Assembly: GCF_020805785.1 (NCBI RefSeq)
Contig: NZ_JAJGZV010000003.1
Location: 124,001-188,000, forward strand
Direction of reading: 5' to 3'
Origin: Flavobacterium chungbukense
GTDB taxonomy: Bacteria; Bacteroidota; Bacteroidia; Flavobacteriales; Flavobacteriaceae
Length of the DNA: 64,000 bases
Under the pieces are notes generated by a model. The model did not search any database, had not been told where the DNA came from, and was given only the letters and a program-made list of their open reading frames with translations. Positions within the stretch are counted from its first letter, which is position 1. The number at the start of each line of letters is the position of its first letter. Shown here piece after piece: positions 26,313 to 35,361 of this stretch. The translations under genes and the position numbers were made by a program.

Positions 26313-27902
26313 TTAGTTCATTGTTACAGCATCAGAATACAGAAGTTTATCTAAACTTTCGTCTCTATCGTAAACATCTGGAAAAAAATTAATTTCACCA
26401 TTGTCCTGAACCCAAGCCGTAAAGTAGCCAATATAAACCGGAATTTTATTTTTAAGCATACAAGTCGTTTCTTTTTCGCCGCTCATCGCTTTGTCAATTT
26501 TATCTGCTGGCCAATCTGGATCGTCTTTTAAAATTGCTAGCGCAAGATTCTTTGCTTCTTTTACATTTATGCAGCCATGACTGAAAGTACGTTTTTCAAA
26601 TTCGAACAAACTTTTTGCAGGCGTATCGTGCATATAAATATCATTCGGATTTGGGAACATAAATTTTACTAATCCTAATGAATTTTTTGGCCCAGGTTTT
26701 TGTCTCACACGTCCTCCATTCCACTCCATATTATTTTCTGCCAAATAATTTTTATCTCTAGCCATCTGTAGTTTTAACTCATTTTGAATAATGCTGTTCG
26801 GCACATACCAATACGGACTAAAAACGATTCGATCCATTGTTCCGCTAAAAATTACGGTTTCGCTGAGTCGATTTCCAACAAAAATATCCGAAACAAGTGC
26901 ATATTTTCCATCTTTTACGTAAAACATTCTAAACGACGGAATATTAACCATCACATATTCACTTGCTTTAGACAAATTGGTCGGAATCCATCTGCATCTT
27001 TCCATGTTAAGCATAATCGTTTTAATGCTTTTGCTGACAGGCTCGTTCATTTGGATAATATGATCTCTTGTAATGGCATAGTTCAACTTAAGATTGTATC
27101 TCTTTTTATAATTTAATACTCCAGCCATTAATTCTTCGTCATAAACATCGCTCTGAGAATCTCTTTTAAGATCTCCTACAATAAACAGACGATTTCTAAT
27201 TTGTTTAATGGCTACAGCTGTATCATCAGGTCTTAAATCTTTGTAATTAAGACTGTCAATTGTAATTTTTTGCCAAAGATTATCCGTTTCTATTTTACGA
27301 TATTTTTTTAAAGCATCTTTCAATTTATAGTATTGACTGAATAAAAGATTATCATCTTCATTCAATCGATTGGTATCTACAATTAGAGAATCTAGAATTT
27401 TAGAATACGAAATACTTTTAGCCGGCAAATACCAACCAATTTTCTTTAAAGTAGCAGAATCAACACCAGAATAAACATTGCTGGCGTAAAAAATATACAT
27501 ACTGGTTAGCAACAATTCTGTCTCAACTTGCGGAGGTTCAATATTATCACTTTCGTTAAAGGCTTGATCGATTGTTTCTTTATAAGGCATTTTACTGTCT
27601 ATTCCCTGATCTTTCAGCACGTTTACTTTCTGGTACAGCAAAGCTCCAAATTCGGTGATTTTTTTATCATCATACCAAATCGATTTATACTGTTTGTTTT
27701 TGTAAATATCCTCGACATCTTTCTGGTACTTTTTCAGTTTGGGATATTTTTTAAAAAAAGCGTTTATAGATGTTGCATCTATTGTAATAATCGAAACATA
27801 TTTAGACGTTTCCTCGCTTTTAATTGTGTCTGGAACTGACTTAAATGAAAATACAAAAAAGCTAATTGCAATAATAATGGTTGAAAAAGTAAAATTTCGC
27901 AT
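26313..27902 (-). CDS. Murein L,D-transpeptidase (YcbB/LdtD type)
   Basis: The 529-residue secreted protein has a signal peptide from the ATG at 27902; a start 18 codons upstream would give an aromatic extension. An N-terminal helical region precedes a peptidoglycan-binding-like segment (AIKQIRNRLFIVGDL, GVLNYKKRYNL). The YkuD catalytic domain has HDTPAKSLF and SHGCINV with catalytic Cys444. It makes 3-3 cross-links between peptidoglycan stems. Such enzymes resist most penicillins and are blocked by carbapenems. The gene is single and convergent with the export operon. Confidence 0.9.
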   Translation of the reverse strand: MRNFTFSTIIIAISFFVFSFKSVPDTIKSEETSKYVSIITIDATSINAFFKKYPKLKKYQKDVEDIYKNKQYKSIWYDDKKITEFGALLYQKVNVLKDQGIDSKMPYKETIDQAFNESDNIEPPQVETELLLTSMYIFYASNVYSGVDSATLKKIGWYLPAKSISYSKILDSLIVDTNRLNEDDNLLFSQYYKLKDALKKYRKIETDNLWQKITIDSLNYKDLRPDDTAVAIKQIRNRLFIVGDLKRDSQSDVYDEELMAGVLNYKKRYNLKLNYAITRDHIIQMNEPVSKSIKTIMLNMERCRWIPTNLSKASEYVMVNIPSFRMFYVKDGKYALVSDIFVGNRLSETVIFSGTMDRIVFSPYWYVPNSIIQNELKLQMARDKNYLAENNMEWNGGRVRQKPGPKNSLGLVKFMFPNPNDIYMHDTPAKSLFEFEKRTFSHGCINVKEAKNLALAILKDDPDWPADKIDKAMSGEKETTCMLKNKIPVYIGYFTAWVQDNGEINFFPDVYDRDESLDKLLYSDAVTMN

Positions 27903-28307
27903 ATTTTTAAAGTTTAAGTGGAAGAAAATAACTTCAAAAAAATATCGAAAACCCAAAAAACACTTCTAGAAAAAACAAGTTTTCGTATTCTTTTTTATAT
28001 CTGAAAATCATCGATTTGGGCAATCAAATATACACAAGTTTTGTGAGATTTTAGTGCTAAAAAATAGAAAAATTTGACAAAACGGTTCGGTTCATTTTTA
28101 AAAAACTGTTCATTTGATAATTAATTGAGCATCAAAATTTACCTTAAAAATCATCCAGCATAATTTTGAATAATCTCTCTATCAATAATTACAATTTAAA
28201 AACGCTTAATTCCGAACTTAATCTGTTATCTTTGCACCCTGAAACCAGTTTAACGAAACATCGTTTTAAAAATCGGTTTCTTAGAATAGAAAAAATAGCC
28301 CATTACA
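27903..28307. other. Divergent intergenic region with candidate -7 elements
   Basis: This 405-bp gap separates two divergent genes. TATCTTTG at 28227-28234 is a good -7 element for mrp, without a clear -33 TTG. TATATTTG on the minus strand (28025-28032) may serve the transpeptidase gene. No ORF, repeat or RNA gene was seen in the rest. Confidence 0.45.
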
Positions 28308-29438
28308 ATGAAATTAGATAGAAAAGAAATTCTTAAAGCTTTAGAATCAATCACTATTGCTGGAGAAGGAAAAAATATGGTTGAAAGCGGCGCTGTAACC
28401 AATGTTATTACATTTGGAGATGAAGCTGTTGTAGACCTTGTATTGCATACGCCTGCAATGCACATCAAAAAAAGAGCTGAAGATGATATTAAAAAGACAA
28501 TTCACGAATTAATATCGCCAGACGCAAAAGTAAAAGTAAATATTAAAGTAGAATCTCCAGAGAAACCTGAAATAAAAGGTCGTGCAATTCCTGGAATCAA
28601 AAATATTATTGCAGTTGCCTCTGGAAAAGGAGGAGTAGGAAAATCTACTGTTACAGCAAATTTAGCTGTTACACTTGCAAAAATGGGATTTAAAGTTGGT
28701 GTTTTAGATGCCGATATTTACGGTCCTTCGATGCCAATTATGTTTGACGTTGAAAACGAAAAACCAGTTTCTATTACGGTTGACGGAAAATCGAAAATGA
28801 AACCTATTGAAAGCTATGAAATCAAAATGCTTTCAATCGGATTTTTTACAGCTCCAAGTCAAGCCGTAATCTGGAGAGGTCCAATGGCTGCAAAAGCTTT
28901 AAATCAAATGATTTTTGATGCAGATTGGGGAGAATTAGATTTTATGTTACTTGATTTACCTCCTGGAACTGGAGATATTCACTTATCTATCATGCAGTCC
29001 CTTCCAATTACGGGAGCTGTCGTAGTAAGTACTCCACAAGCTGTCGCACTTGCAGATGCTAAAAAAGGAGTTGCAATGTTTATGCAGGATAATATCAATG
29101 TTCCTGTTTTGGGAATTATCGAAAATATGGCGTACTTTACACCAGAAGAATTGCCTAATAATAAATATTATATTTTTGGACAAGAAGGCGCTAAAAACTT
29201 GGCAGCAGATTTAGACGTTCCGTTTTTAGGAGAAGTTCCTATTGTACAGTCTATTCGTGAAGCAGGAGATTACGGTCGTCCAGCTGCATTGCAGACTGCT
29301 TCTCCAATAGAAAAAGTTTTTGAAGAGATTACAAGAAATGTAGTGCAGGAAACAGTAAACAGAAACGAAAGCTTACCAGCAACAGAAGCCATCAAAATTA
29401 CAACAATGGCTGGCTGTTCAGCAGTTAAGAAAAATTAG
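28308..29438 (+). CDS. mrp: Mrp/NBP35-family Fe-S carrier ATPase
   Basis: The 376-residue protein has an N-terminal MIP18/DUF59-type domain (about 1-85) and a deviant Walker A ATPase (ASGKGGVGKSTVTANLAV, LDADIYGPSMPIMF, LLDLPPGTGDIHLS). The C-terminal Cys is in TTMAGCSAVKKN. Mrp/ApbC proteins hold and transfer Fe-S clusters to target enzymes. The next two genes encode a NifU-type scaffold domain and a 2Fe-2S ferredoxin, so this reads as an Fe-S group. The usual CxxC pair of the ATPase domain was not found by eye, which is a point to check. Confidence 0.9.
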   Translation: MKLDRKEILKALESITIAGEGKNMVESGAVTNVITFGDEAVVDLVLHTPAMHIKKRAEDDIKKTIHELISPDAKVKVNIKVESPEKPEIKGRAIPGIKNIIAVASGKGGVGKSTVTANLAVTLAKMGFKVGVLDADIYGPSMPIMFDVENEKPVSITVDGKSKMKPIESYEIKMLSIGFFTAPSQAVIWRGPMAAKALNQMIFDADWGELDFMLLDLPPGTGDIHLSIMQSLPITGAVVVSTPQAVALADAKKGVAMFMQDNINVPVLGIIENMAYFTPEELPNNKYYIFGQEGAKNLAADLDVPFLGEVPIVQSIREAGDYGRPAALQTASPIEKVFEEITRNVVQETVNRNESLPATEAIKITTMAGCSAVKKN

Positions 29439-29448
29439 ATAATTAGAT

Positions 29449-29509
29449 AATGTGCCAATTAGATAATCTGAATAATTATCTAATTAACAAATTTTCTAAT
29501 TGTCACATT
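29449..29509. repeat. Inverted repeat between mrp and the NifU gene
   Basis: AATGTGCCAATTAGATAA and the complement of TTTTCTAATTGTCACATT pair with a few mismatches, and the motif AATTAGATAAT recurs several times inside. It lies within the Fe-S operon. Confidence 0.65.
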
Positions 29510-29533
29510 GTTTTAAATTGACACATTTATATT

Positions 29534-29773
29534 ATGACAACAGAAGAATTAACAAATAATGTTTTATTGGCCTTAGACGAGATAAGACCATTTTTAAAAT
29601 CTGATGGTGGAGATATTTCATTAATTTCTATCGAAGACGATAAACATGTAAAAGTTCGTTTGGAAGGGGCTTGTATTAGCTGCAGCGTGAATCAAATGAC
29701 GCTGAAAGCAGGAGTTGAAACAACAATCAAAAAATATGCTCCACAAATTGAAACCGTGGTAAATATCATGTAA
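29534..29773 (+). CDS. NifU-like C-terminal domain protein
   Basis: The 79-residue protein is a stand-alone NifU C-terminal (Nfu) domain with the cluster-binding motif C47-x-x-C50 in EGACISCSVNQMTLKAGVE. Two monomers bind one 4Fe-4S cluster and pass it to apo-proteins. The length fits the short Nfu proteins. It follows mrp by 95 bp, interrupted by an inverted repeat. Confidence 0.92.
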   Translation: MTTEELTNNVLLALDEIRPFLKSDGGDISLISIEDDKHVKVRLEGACISCSVNQMTLKAGVETTIKKYAPQIETVVNIM

Positions 29774-29965
29774 TAAACCAAATTGTTTTTTTCGACTAAT
29801 GTTTTTACAGCGAATCGATAAGAATTTCTGATACACATCAAAATGTCTTCTACCATCATCATCGCATTATTTAAAAAGCCTAAAAACAGTAATCGAAAAG
29901 TTAAAAATTAATTACAGAATCTGAACACGTTTTCAAATTCTACAATAAAATTCCAATACTTAAAA

Positions 29966-30283
29966 ATGGATGTATTAATAAAGATTAAAGATCGAGAAGG
30001 AGTTATACACGAATTACAGGCTCCTACTGATATGGCAATGAATATAATGGAGTTATGCAAAGCATACGAACTTCCTGTTGAAGGAACTTGCGGCGGAATG
30101 GCCATGTGTGCTTCTTGCCAATGTTATGTTCTGAATGACGTTGCATTACCAGAAATGGGAGATGATGAAGAAGCAATGCTTTCTGAAGCATTTTACGTAA
30201 AATCTAATAGTCGTTTAGGGTGCCAAATTCCAATTACCGAAGATTTAGAAGGTTTGGAGTTAGAATTAGCTCCAGAATACTAA
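29966..30283 (+). CDS. 2Fe-2S ferredoxin (adrenodoxin type)
   Basis: The 105-residue protein has the cluster ligands C42-X5-C48-X2-C51 (GTCGGMAMCASCQC) and C86 (RLGCQIPI), the pattern of adrenodoxin/ISC-type ferredoxins. It carries single electrons, in many bacteria for Fe-S assembly. Its position after mrp and the Nfu gene supports that role. An extra Cys53 follows the third ligand. Confidence 0.93.
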   Translation: MDVLIKIKDREGVIHELQAPTDMAMNIMELCKAYELPVEGTCGGMAMCASCQCYVLNDVALPEMGDDEEAMLSEAFYVKSNSRLGCQIPITEDLEGLELELAPEY

Positions 30284-30291
30284 AAATATAG

Positions 30292-30323
30292 AAAAAGCGA
30301 GAACTTAAAAATTCTCGCTTTTT
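30292..30323 (+). terminator. Terminator of the Fe-S operon
   Basis: AAAAAGCGAGAA pairs perfectly with TTCTCGCTTTTT around a 8-nt loop and leads into TTGTTTTC. It begins 9 bp after the ferredoxin stop codon. Confidence 0.85.
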
Positions 30324-30350
30324 TGTTTTCTATTTTCTAACAAAATCAAA

Positions 30351-30383
30351 AAAGCCGTAATTACAAAATGCAATTACGGCTTT
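30351..30383 (-). terminator. Terminator of asd
   Basis: AAAGCCGTAATT pairs with AATTACGGCTTT around a 9-nt loop. It lies 31 bp after the asd stop codon on the minus strand. Confidence 0.8.
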
Positions 30384-30414
30384 CTCTTTATAACAATTTT
30401 CTTTAATCTCTAAA

Positions 30415-31404
30415 TTATACCAAACCTGCCTGAATTAAATATTCAGCGATTTGAATCGTGTTTGTCGCAGCTCCTTTTCTTAAGTTGTCAGCAACAATCC
30501 AAAGGTTTAATGTGTTTGGCTGGCTTTCGTCACGACGGATTCTTCCAACAAAAACATCATTTTTACCTTCAGCGTACAATGGCATTGGGTAAGTAAAGGT
30601 ATCTAAATTATCTTGTACCGTTACTCCGTCTGTATTGTGAAGGATTTCACGAACTTCATTTACTTCAAAATCATTTGTAAACTCAACATTTACTGCTTCA
30701 CTATGTCCGCCTACAACTGGTACACGAACTGCAGTTGCTGTAACTCTGATAGTATTATCACCAAGAATTTTTTGAGTTTCACGAACTAATTTCATTTCTT
30801 CTTTAGTGTATCCGTTTTCTTCAAAACTATCGCAATGAGGAATTGCATTTCTGTGAATTGGATATTTGTACGCCATTTCACCTTGAATTCCAGCGTATTC
30901 ATTTTCTAATTGTTTTACCGCTTTTACACCAGTTCCTGTGATAGATTGGTACGTAGAAACAATAACTCTTTTAATGTTGTATTTTTTGTGCAAAGGAGCC
31001 AAAGCCAATACCATCTGAATTGTAGAACAGTTTGGATTTGCAATAATTTTGTCTTCTTTAGTTAAAACAGAAGCATTGATTTCTGGAACTACTAATTTCT
31101 TAGTTGGATCCATTCTCCATGCAGAAGAGTTGTCGATAACTGTTGTTCCAGCTGCAGCAAATTTTGGTGCCCATTCTAATGAAGTATCTCCACCAGCTGA
31201 GAATACAGCAATATCAGCTTTCATATCAACTGCTGTTTGCAAACCAACTACTTTATATTTTGTTCCTTTATATTCAATTTCTTTTCCTACTGATCTCTCA
31301 GACGCAACAGGAATTAATTCTGTAACAGGAAAATTTCTTTCCGCTAAAACTTTAAGCATTACTTCGCCAACCATTCCGGTAGCTCCTACAACTGCAATTC
31401 TCAT
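30415..31404 (-). CDS. asd: Aspartate-semialdehyde dehydrogenase
   Basis: The 329-residue enzyme reduces aspartyl phosphate to aspartate semialdehyde, the branch to lysine, threonine, methionine and diaminopimelate for the wall. It has the Rossmann start VVGATGMVGEVML, catalytic Cys126 in NPNCSTIQM, and the substrate segment GGHSEAVNVEF. The length is normal. It is monocistronic with a well-placed promoter (31446-31475) and terminator. Confidence 0.96.
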   Translation of the reverse strand: MRIAVVGATGMVGEVMLKVLAERNFPVTELIPVASERSVGKEIEYKGTKYKVVGLQTAVDMKADIAVFSAGGDTSLEWAPKFAAAGTTVIDNSSAWRMDPTKKLVVPEINASVLTKEDKIIANPNCSTIQMVLALAPLHKKYNIKRVIVSTYQSITGTGVKAVKQLENEYAGIQGEMAYKYPIHRNAIPHCDSFEENGYTKEEMKLVRETQKILGDNTIRVTATAVRVPVVGGHSEAVNVEFTNDFEVNEVREILHNTDGVTVQDNLDTFTYPMPLYAEGKNDVFVGRIRRDESQPNTLNLWIVADNLRKGAATNTIQIAEYLIQAGLV

Positions 31405-31445
31405 TTTTATATTTTTAAATAATTCAATAATCTAATTTAGTAAGG

Positions 31446-31475
31446 CAAAAGTAAGTATAATAAAAGTCTCTGCAA
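31446..31475 (-). promoter_or_regulatory. Promoter of asd
   Basis: On the minus strand TTG, a 19-bp spacer and TACTTTTG match the flavobacterial consensus in full. The -7 element is 41 bp before the start codon. Confidence 0.65.
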
Positions 31476-31526
31476 GGCGATTCACAAAAAATAACAAAAT
31501 GTTATAAAACAAACATTTTGTAAAAA

Positions 31527-31549
31527 AACCGCCTCTTTAGAAGGCGGTT
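31527..31549 (-). terminator. Terminator of mscL
   Basis: AACCGCCT pairs with AGGCGGTT around CTTTAGA, and on the minus strand the hairpin runs into seven T. It is 30 bp after the mscL stop. Confidence 0.85.
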
Positions 31550-31579
31550 AAGTTAGACTTAGTGTAGCGGTATTATATC

Positions 31580-31963
31580 TTATTGTTTGTTTTTCAACAA
31601 ATCTCTAATTTGTGTAAGCAATTCTTCCTGAGTTGGTGCTGCAGGTTGATTTGGAGCTGGCTCTTCTTTCTTTTTAAGACTATTTATTCCTTTGATAATC
31701 AAGAACAAAACAAATGCTACAATCAAAAAGTTGATAACGGCTGAAAGAAACATTCCGTACTTTACGCCACCAAAAGCTGTTAAATCCTCAATTTTAGATA
31801 AATGAGCTGCATCTAGAGCTGGTTTTAATACTAAAGGTGTGATTACATCTTCAATAAATGAACTTACAATTTTACCAAAAGCAGCTCCAATAATTACTGC
31901 AACAGCAAGATCAACTACGTTGCCTTTCATTGCAAATGCCTTAAATTCTGAAAAAAATCCCAT
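31580..31963 (-). CDS. mscL: Large-conductance mechanosensitive channel MscL
   Basis: The 127-residue protein begins GFFSEFKAFAMKGNVVDLAVAVIIGAAFGKIVSSF, the N-terminal amphipathic helix and first pore helix of MscL. The second helix is FLSAVINFLIVAFVLFLIIKGIN. The cytoplasmic helix ends the chain (TQEELLTQIRDLLKNKQ). The channel opens on membrane stretch and saves the cell from osmotic downshock. The ATG at 31963 is the family start; a start 18 codons upstream is rejected. Confidence 0.96.
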   Translation of the reverse strand: MGFFSEFKAFAMKGNVVDLAVAVIIGAAFGKIVSSFIEDVITPLVLKPALDAAHLSKIEDLTAFGGVKYGMFLSAVINFLIVAFVLFLIIKGINSLKKKEEPAPNQPAAPTQEELLTQIRDLLKNKQ

Positions 31964-32043
31964 ACCTGATGTGTTTATATTTATAATAAATGAATATCGA
32001 AAATACGTAATTTTCATTAAAAAACCTCAATTATAACTCACTT

Positions 32044-32149
32044 TTAAACCATATAATTCATAAAAGATATTATAAGTTCTGCTTAGCTAATAATGTATAG
32101 TTACAAAAGAGTGCAACTAAAATAAACTGATACAACTTATATGGTTTAA
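32044..32149. repeat. ACCATATAAG element, copy 3
   Basis: AAACCATATAA at the left is answered by ACTTATATGGTTTAA at the right. It lies between mscL and murF-alr and ends 4 bp before the murF-alr stop codon. The left arm is more decayed than in the other copies. Confidence 0.7.
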
Positions 32150-32153
32150 AAAA

Positions 32154-34622
32154 TTATCTGAAAAATACGCGCTTTACACGTTGCGAAATACTAGTCATTA
32201 TCTCGTATGGAATCGTTTTTAATGCCTCAGCCATCTCAATAACAGTTGGGCTTTCGCCGAAAATAATTACAGAATCACCTTCTTTGCAATCTATTTCGGT
32301 TACGTTTACCATCAGCATATCCATACAGACGCTTCCGACAATTTTTGCTTTTTGATTTTTAATGACAACGAAACCAACCTCATTTCCCCATAATCTTGCA
32401 ATTCCGTCTGCATAACCAATTGGAATTGTGGCGATTTTAGTTTCTTTTTCGGCCATAAAACGTCTTCCGTAACCTACGCTATCGCCTGCAGGAATAGTTC
32501 TAACTTGAGAAATAATCGATTTTAAAGTTCCTACGTTTTCCAAATACTTTTGTTCTGACGGATCATTTGAAACTCCGTATAAACCAATTCCTAAACGCAC
32601 CATATTATATTGTGCGTTCGGAAAATTGCTAATTCCAGAAGTATTTAAAATATGACGGATCGGATTAATATGTAATTCTGAAATCAATCTGGAAGACAAT
32701 TTCTCAAACAATGCAATTTGATGATTTACAAAATCATAATGTTTCGGATCATCGCTGGTTGCTAAATGCGAAAGTACACTTTGAACACGAACAGCCGAAT
32801 TTCCTTTTAAAGTATCAATTAATTCCTGAATTGTATTTTCTTCAAAGCCTAAACGATGCATTCCGGTATCAATCTTAATATGAATTGGGAAATCTTTTAA
32901 GTTCTTTTCGCGAGCGATTTTCAAAAAGGCATTCAATCCTTTTATGCTATAAATTTCAGGTTCTAATTGATATTGAATTATAGATGGAAAACTTGTAGAT
33001 TCGGGATTTAAGACCATTATTGGCAATTTTATTCCGCCGTTTTTCAACGAAATTCCTTCATCCGCGAAAGCGACACCCAAATAATCAACTTTATGATGTT
33101 CTAATAATTTAGCAATTTCTAAACCGCCATTTCCGTAACCAAAAGCTTTCACCATAACCATCATTTTAACATTGGCAGCCAGTTTTGATTTGAAATAATT
33201 GAAATTATGGCTAATGGCATCCAGATTTATTTCAAGTACCGTTTCATGCGTTTTCTCTTCCAGAAATGACACAATTTCTTCAAAATGAAATGATCTCGCT
33301 CCTTTTATCAAAATAGTTTCATTGTTGAAATTCAAACTTTCAATGGCATCGATAAATTCATTTTTTGTTTGAAAAATAATGATGTTTGAAAATTTAGCTG
33401 CAAAAGCGCTAATCGTTTCCCCAATTCCGATGACGCGATTTATTTTATTGGAAGCAATTAAATCGGCAACTTTTGAATACAATTCTTCGTTTGAAAATCC
33501 GCTTTGAAAAATATCCGACAAAATAACGGTTTTAGAAGCGTTCTTTTTCTGGCTTTCTAAAAAGTCTAAAGCAATTTTTAAAGACTGAAAATCAGAACTG
33601 TAACTATCATCAATAATACTGCAATTATTAATTCCGTTCTTTACTTCTAAACGCATCTGAACAGGATAAAGCATCTCGATTCGATTTTGAATCGTGGTCT
33701 GATCGTAATTAAAATACAGTAAAACTAATAAACAAGAAATAGCATTTTCTACCGAAGCAGAATCGCTAAATGGAATTTCTAAATGGAATTTTTCTTTTTT
33801 GTATTGATATTCAATATGTGTGTGATCATTTTTGATTTCTTTTTTTAAAACAAAAACATCTGCATTTTTATCTGTAAAACTCCATGAAAAAAGTTTTCGC
33901 GGATGCATCATATATTCTGCTGCAAATTGAGACAAACAAGAATCTACGATTTCATTCTTTTGATAAATAATAACGGGACAGTCTTTAAATAATAGCAGTT
34001 TCTCATCAATTTTCTGAACTAAATTTAAAAAACCTTCATCGTGTGCAGAACCAATGTTTGTTAAAACACCAATATTAGGTTTAATGATTTTCTCCAATTT
34101 AGCCATTTCGTTTACTGTCGAAATTCCAGCTTCAAAAATCCCTAAATTATGATTTTGATTAATTGAAATTACCGAAAGCGGAACCCCGACTTGAGAGTTA
34201 TAACTTTTAGGACTTCGTACAATATTATAATCTGGACTCAACAAAAAATTAAGCCATTCTTTTACAATTGTTTTTCCGTTACTTCCTGTTAATCCGATAA
34301 TTGGAAAATGAAAAAGACTTCTATAATATCCTGCAAATTCCTGAAGCGCATTTAACGTATTTTCAACAATTAAAAAATTAGCTTTCTCTGCACAATTTTC
34401 GGGTATATGCTGCACCACAAAATTCTGAACGCCCTTTTCTATTAAATCAGGAATAAATAAATGAGCATCATTGTTTACGCCTGCCAAAGCAAAAAATAAA
34501 GTTTGCGATCCATTTTGCAGCGAACGGCTGTCAATAGAAATATGATCAATTAAAACAGCGCTTTTCGAGCCAGCCCATTTGGCATTTATAACTGAGATTA
34601 GGTCTTTTGAATTTATGCTCAT
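32154..34622 (-). CDS. murF-alr: MurF-Alr fusion: D-Ala-D-Ala adding enzyme and alanine racemase
   Basis: The 822-residue protein joins two steps of wall precursor synthesis. Residues 1 to about 445 are MurF, with the ATP loop GLTGSNGKT and the central ligase domain; it adds D-Ala-D-Ala to UDP-MurNAc-tripeptide. From about 455 comes alanine racemase, with the PLP lysine in MVMVKAFGYGNGG and the catalytic tyrosine in VGYGRRF. The fusion is known across Bacteroidota. A Cys/Ala-type PLP motif VKAFGYG replaces the common VKANAYGHG, as is usual in this phylum. No downstream partner is visible on this strand. Confidence 0.94.
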   Translation of the reverse strand: MSINSKDLISVINAKWAGSKSAVLIDHISIDSRSLQNGSQTLFFALAGVNNDAHLFIPDLIEKGVQNFVVQHIPENCAEKANFLIVENTLNALQEFAGYYRSLFHFPIIGLTGSNGKTIVKEWLNFLLSPDYNIVRSPKSYNSQVGVPLSVISINQNHNLGIFEAGISTVNEMAKLEKIIKPNIGVLTNIGSAHDEGFLNLVQKIDEKLLLFKDCPVIIYQKNEIVDSCLSQFAAEYMMHPRKLFSWSFTDKNADVFVLKKEIKNDHTHIEYQYKKEKFHLEIPFSDSASVENAISCLLVLLYFNYDQTTIQNRIEMLYPVQMRLEVKNGINNCSIIDDSYSSDFQSLKIALDFLESQKKNASKTVILSDIFQSGFSNEELYSKVADLIASNKINRVIGIGETISAFAAKFSNIIIFQTKNEFIDAIESLNFNNETILIKGARSFHFEEIVSFLEEKTHETVLEINLDAISHNFNYFKSKLAANVKMMVMVKAFGYGNGGLEIAKLLEHHKVDYLGVAFADEGISLKNGGIKLPIMVLNPESTSFPSIIQYQLEPEIYSIKGLNAFLKIAREKNLKDFPIHIKIDTGMHRLGFEENTIQELIDTLKGNSAVRVQSVLSHLATSDDPKHYDFVNHQIALFEKLSSRLISELHINPIRHILNTSGISNFPNAQYNMVRLGIGLYGVSNDPSEQKYLENVGTLKSIISQVRTIPAGDSVGYGRRFMAEKETKIATIPIGYADGIARLWGNEVGFVVIKNQKAKIVGSVCMDMLMVNVTEIDCKEGDSVIIFGESPTVIEMAEALKTIPYEIMTSISQRVKRVFFR

Positions 34623-34722
34623 TTAGAAATTTCTTTTTTTCAAAATTAAAACATTAAAGATAGAAAAGAGTTGTGATTTTCTTAAAAAATAAAGTCGCCG
34701 TTCTTCCTTATTGATATTTCTG

Positions 34723-34730
34723 TATATTTG
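34723..34730 (+). promoter_or_regulatory. Candidate -7 element for the PAP2-like gene
   Basis: TATATTTG fits TAnnTTTG and lies 25 bp before the chosen TTG start. No -33 TTG is at the right spacing. Confidence 0.35.
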
Positions 34731-34755
34731 TTTTTATACCACAAAATTGAGCCTT

Positions 34756-35361
34756 TTGAAAAATTTACTTCCTATTTTCTCTTACATATTACATCCGATT
34801 TTTATATCGGTATACGCCACATTATTTTATTTGTATGCAGCTGGAGATGTTTTCAGTACGCAGGAAAAATATTTTGTTTTAATTCAGATCTCAGTGATCA
34901 ATGTAATTGTTCCTGTTTTGTTTTATTTGCTTTTAAAATCAACAGGATATGTAAAATCTGTAATGCTAAGTCAGGTTTCTGAAAGAACGATTCCGCTTTT
35001 GCTGCAATGCTTTTTATCAATTTTATTAGTAAAAAGAAGTATAGTAATTACTCGTTATCCTGAACTTCATTTCTTTTTCTTGGGAGCTTTATTCAGTACT
35101 ATTTTAGCTTTATTGTTGGTACTTTTCAAGAAAAAGGCCAGCTTACATATGGTTGCTATTTGTGGTTTTGCCATTTTTGTAATTGGTCTAAACATTCACT
35201 TTCAAATGCATAATCCGTATTGGCCGGCATTACTGATTTTGTTGTCTGGAATTGTAGCATCTTCTCGTTTAGAAATGAATGCGCACACTTCAAGAGAAGT
35301 ACTTATGGGACTTTTTATTGGGATAATGCCACAGCTTTTGTTTCTATATTTATGGTTATAA
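34756..35361 (+). CDS. Membrane protein, PAP2-like fold
   Basis: This 202-residue protein has about six membrane helices. The start is uncertain because no ATG lies near. TTG at 34756 gives (M)KNLLPIFSYILHPIFISVY, which looks like a natural N terminus; TTG at 34711 or 34747 are other choices. Near the C terminus SSRLEMNAHTSREVLMGLFIG resembles the third motif of PAP2 phosphatases (S-R-x5-H-x3-D/E-V), and the upstream motifs are degenerate. It may be a lipid phosphatase relative or an inactive one. The stop codon overlaps the convergent beta-barrel gene by 6 bp. Confidence 0.65.
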   Translation: MKNLLPIFSYILHPIFISVYATLFYLYAAGDVFSTQEKYFVLIQISVINVIVPVLFYLLLKSTGYVKSVMLSQVSERTIPLLLQCFLSILLVKRSIVITRYPELHFFFLGALFSTILALLLVLFKKKASLHMVAICGFAIFVIGLNIHFQMHNPYWPALLILLSGIVASSRLEMNAHTSREVLMGLFIGIMPQLLFLYLWL

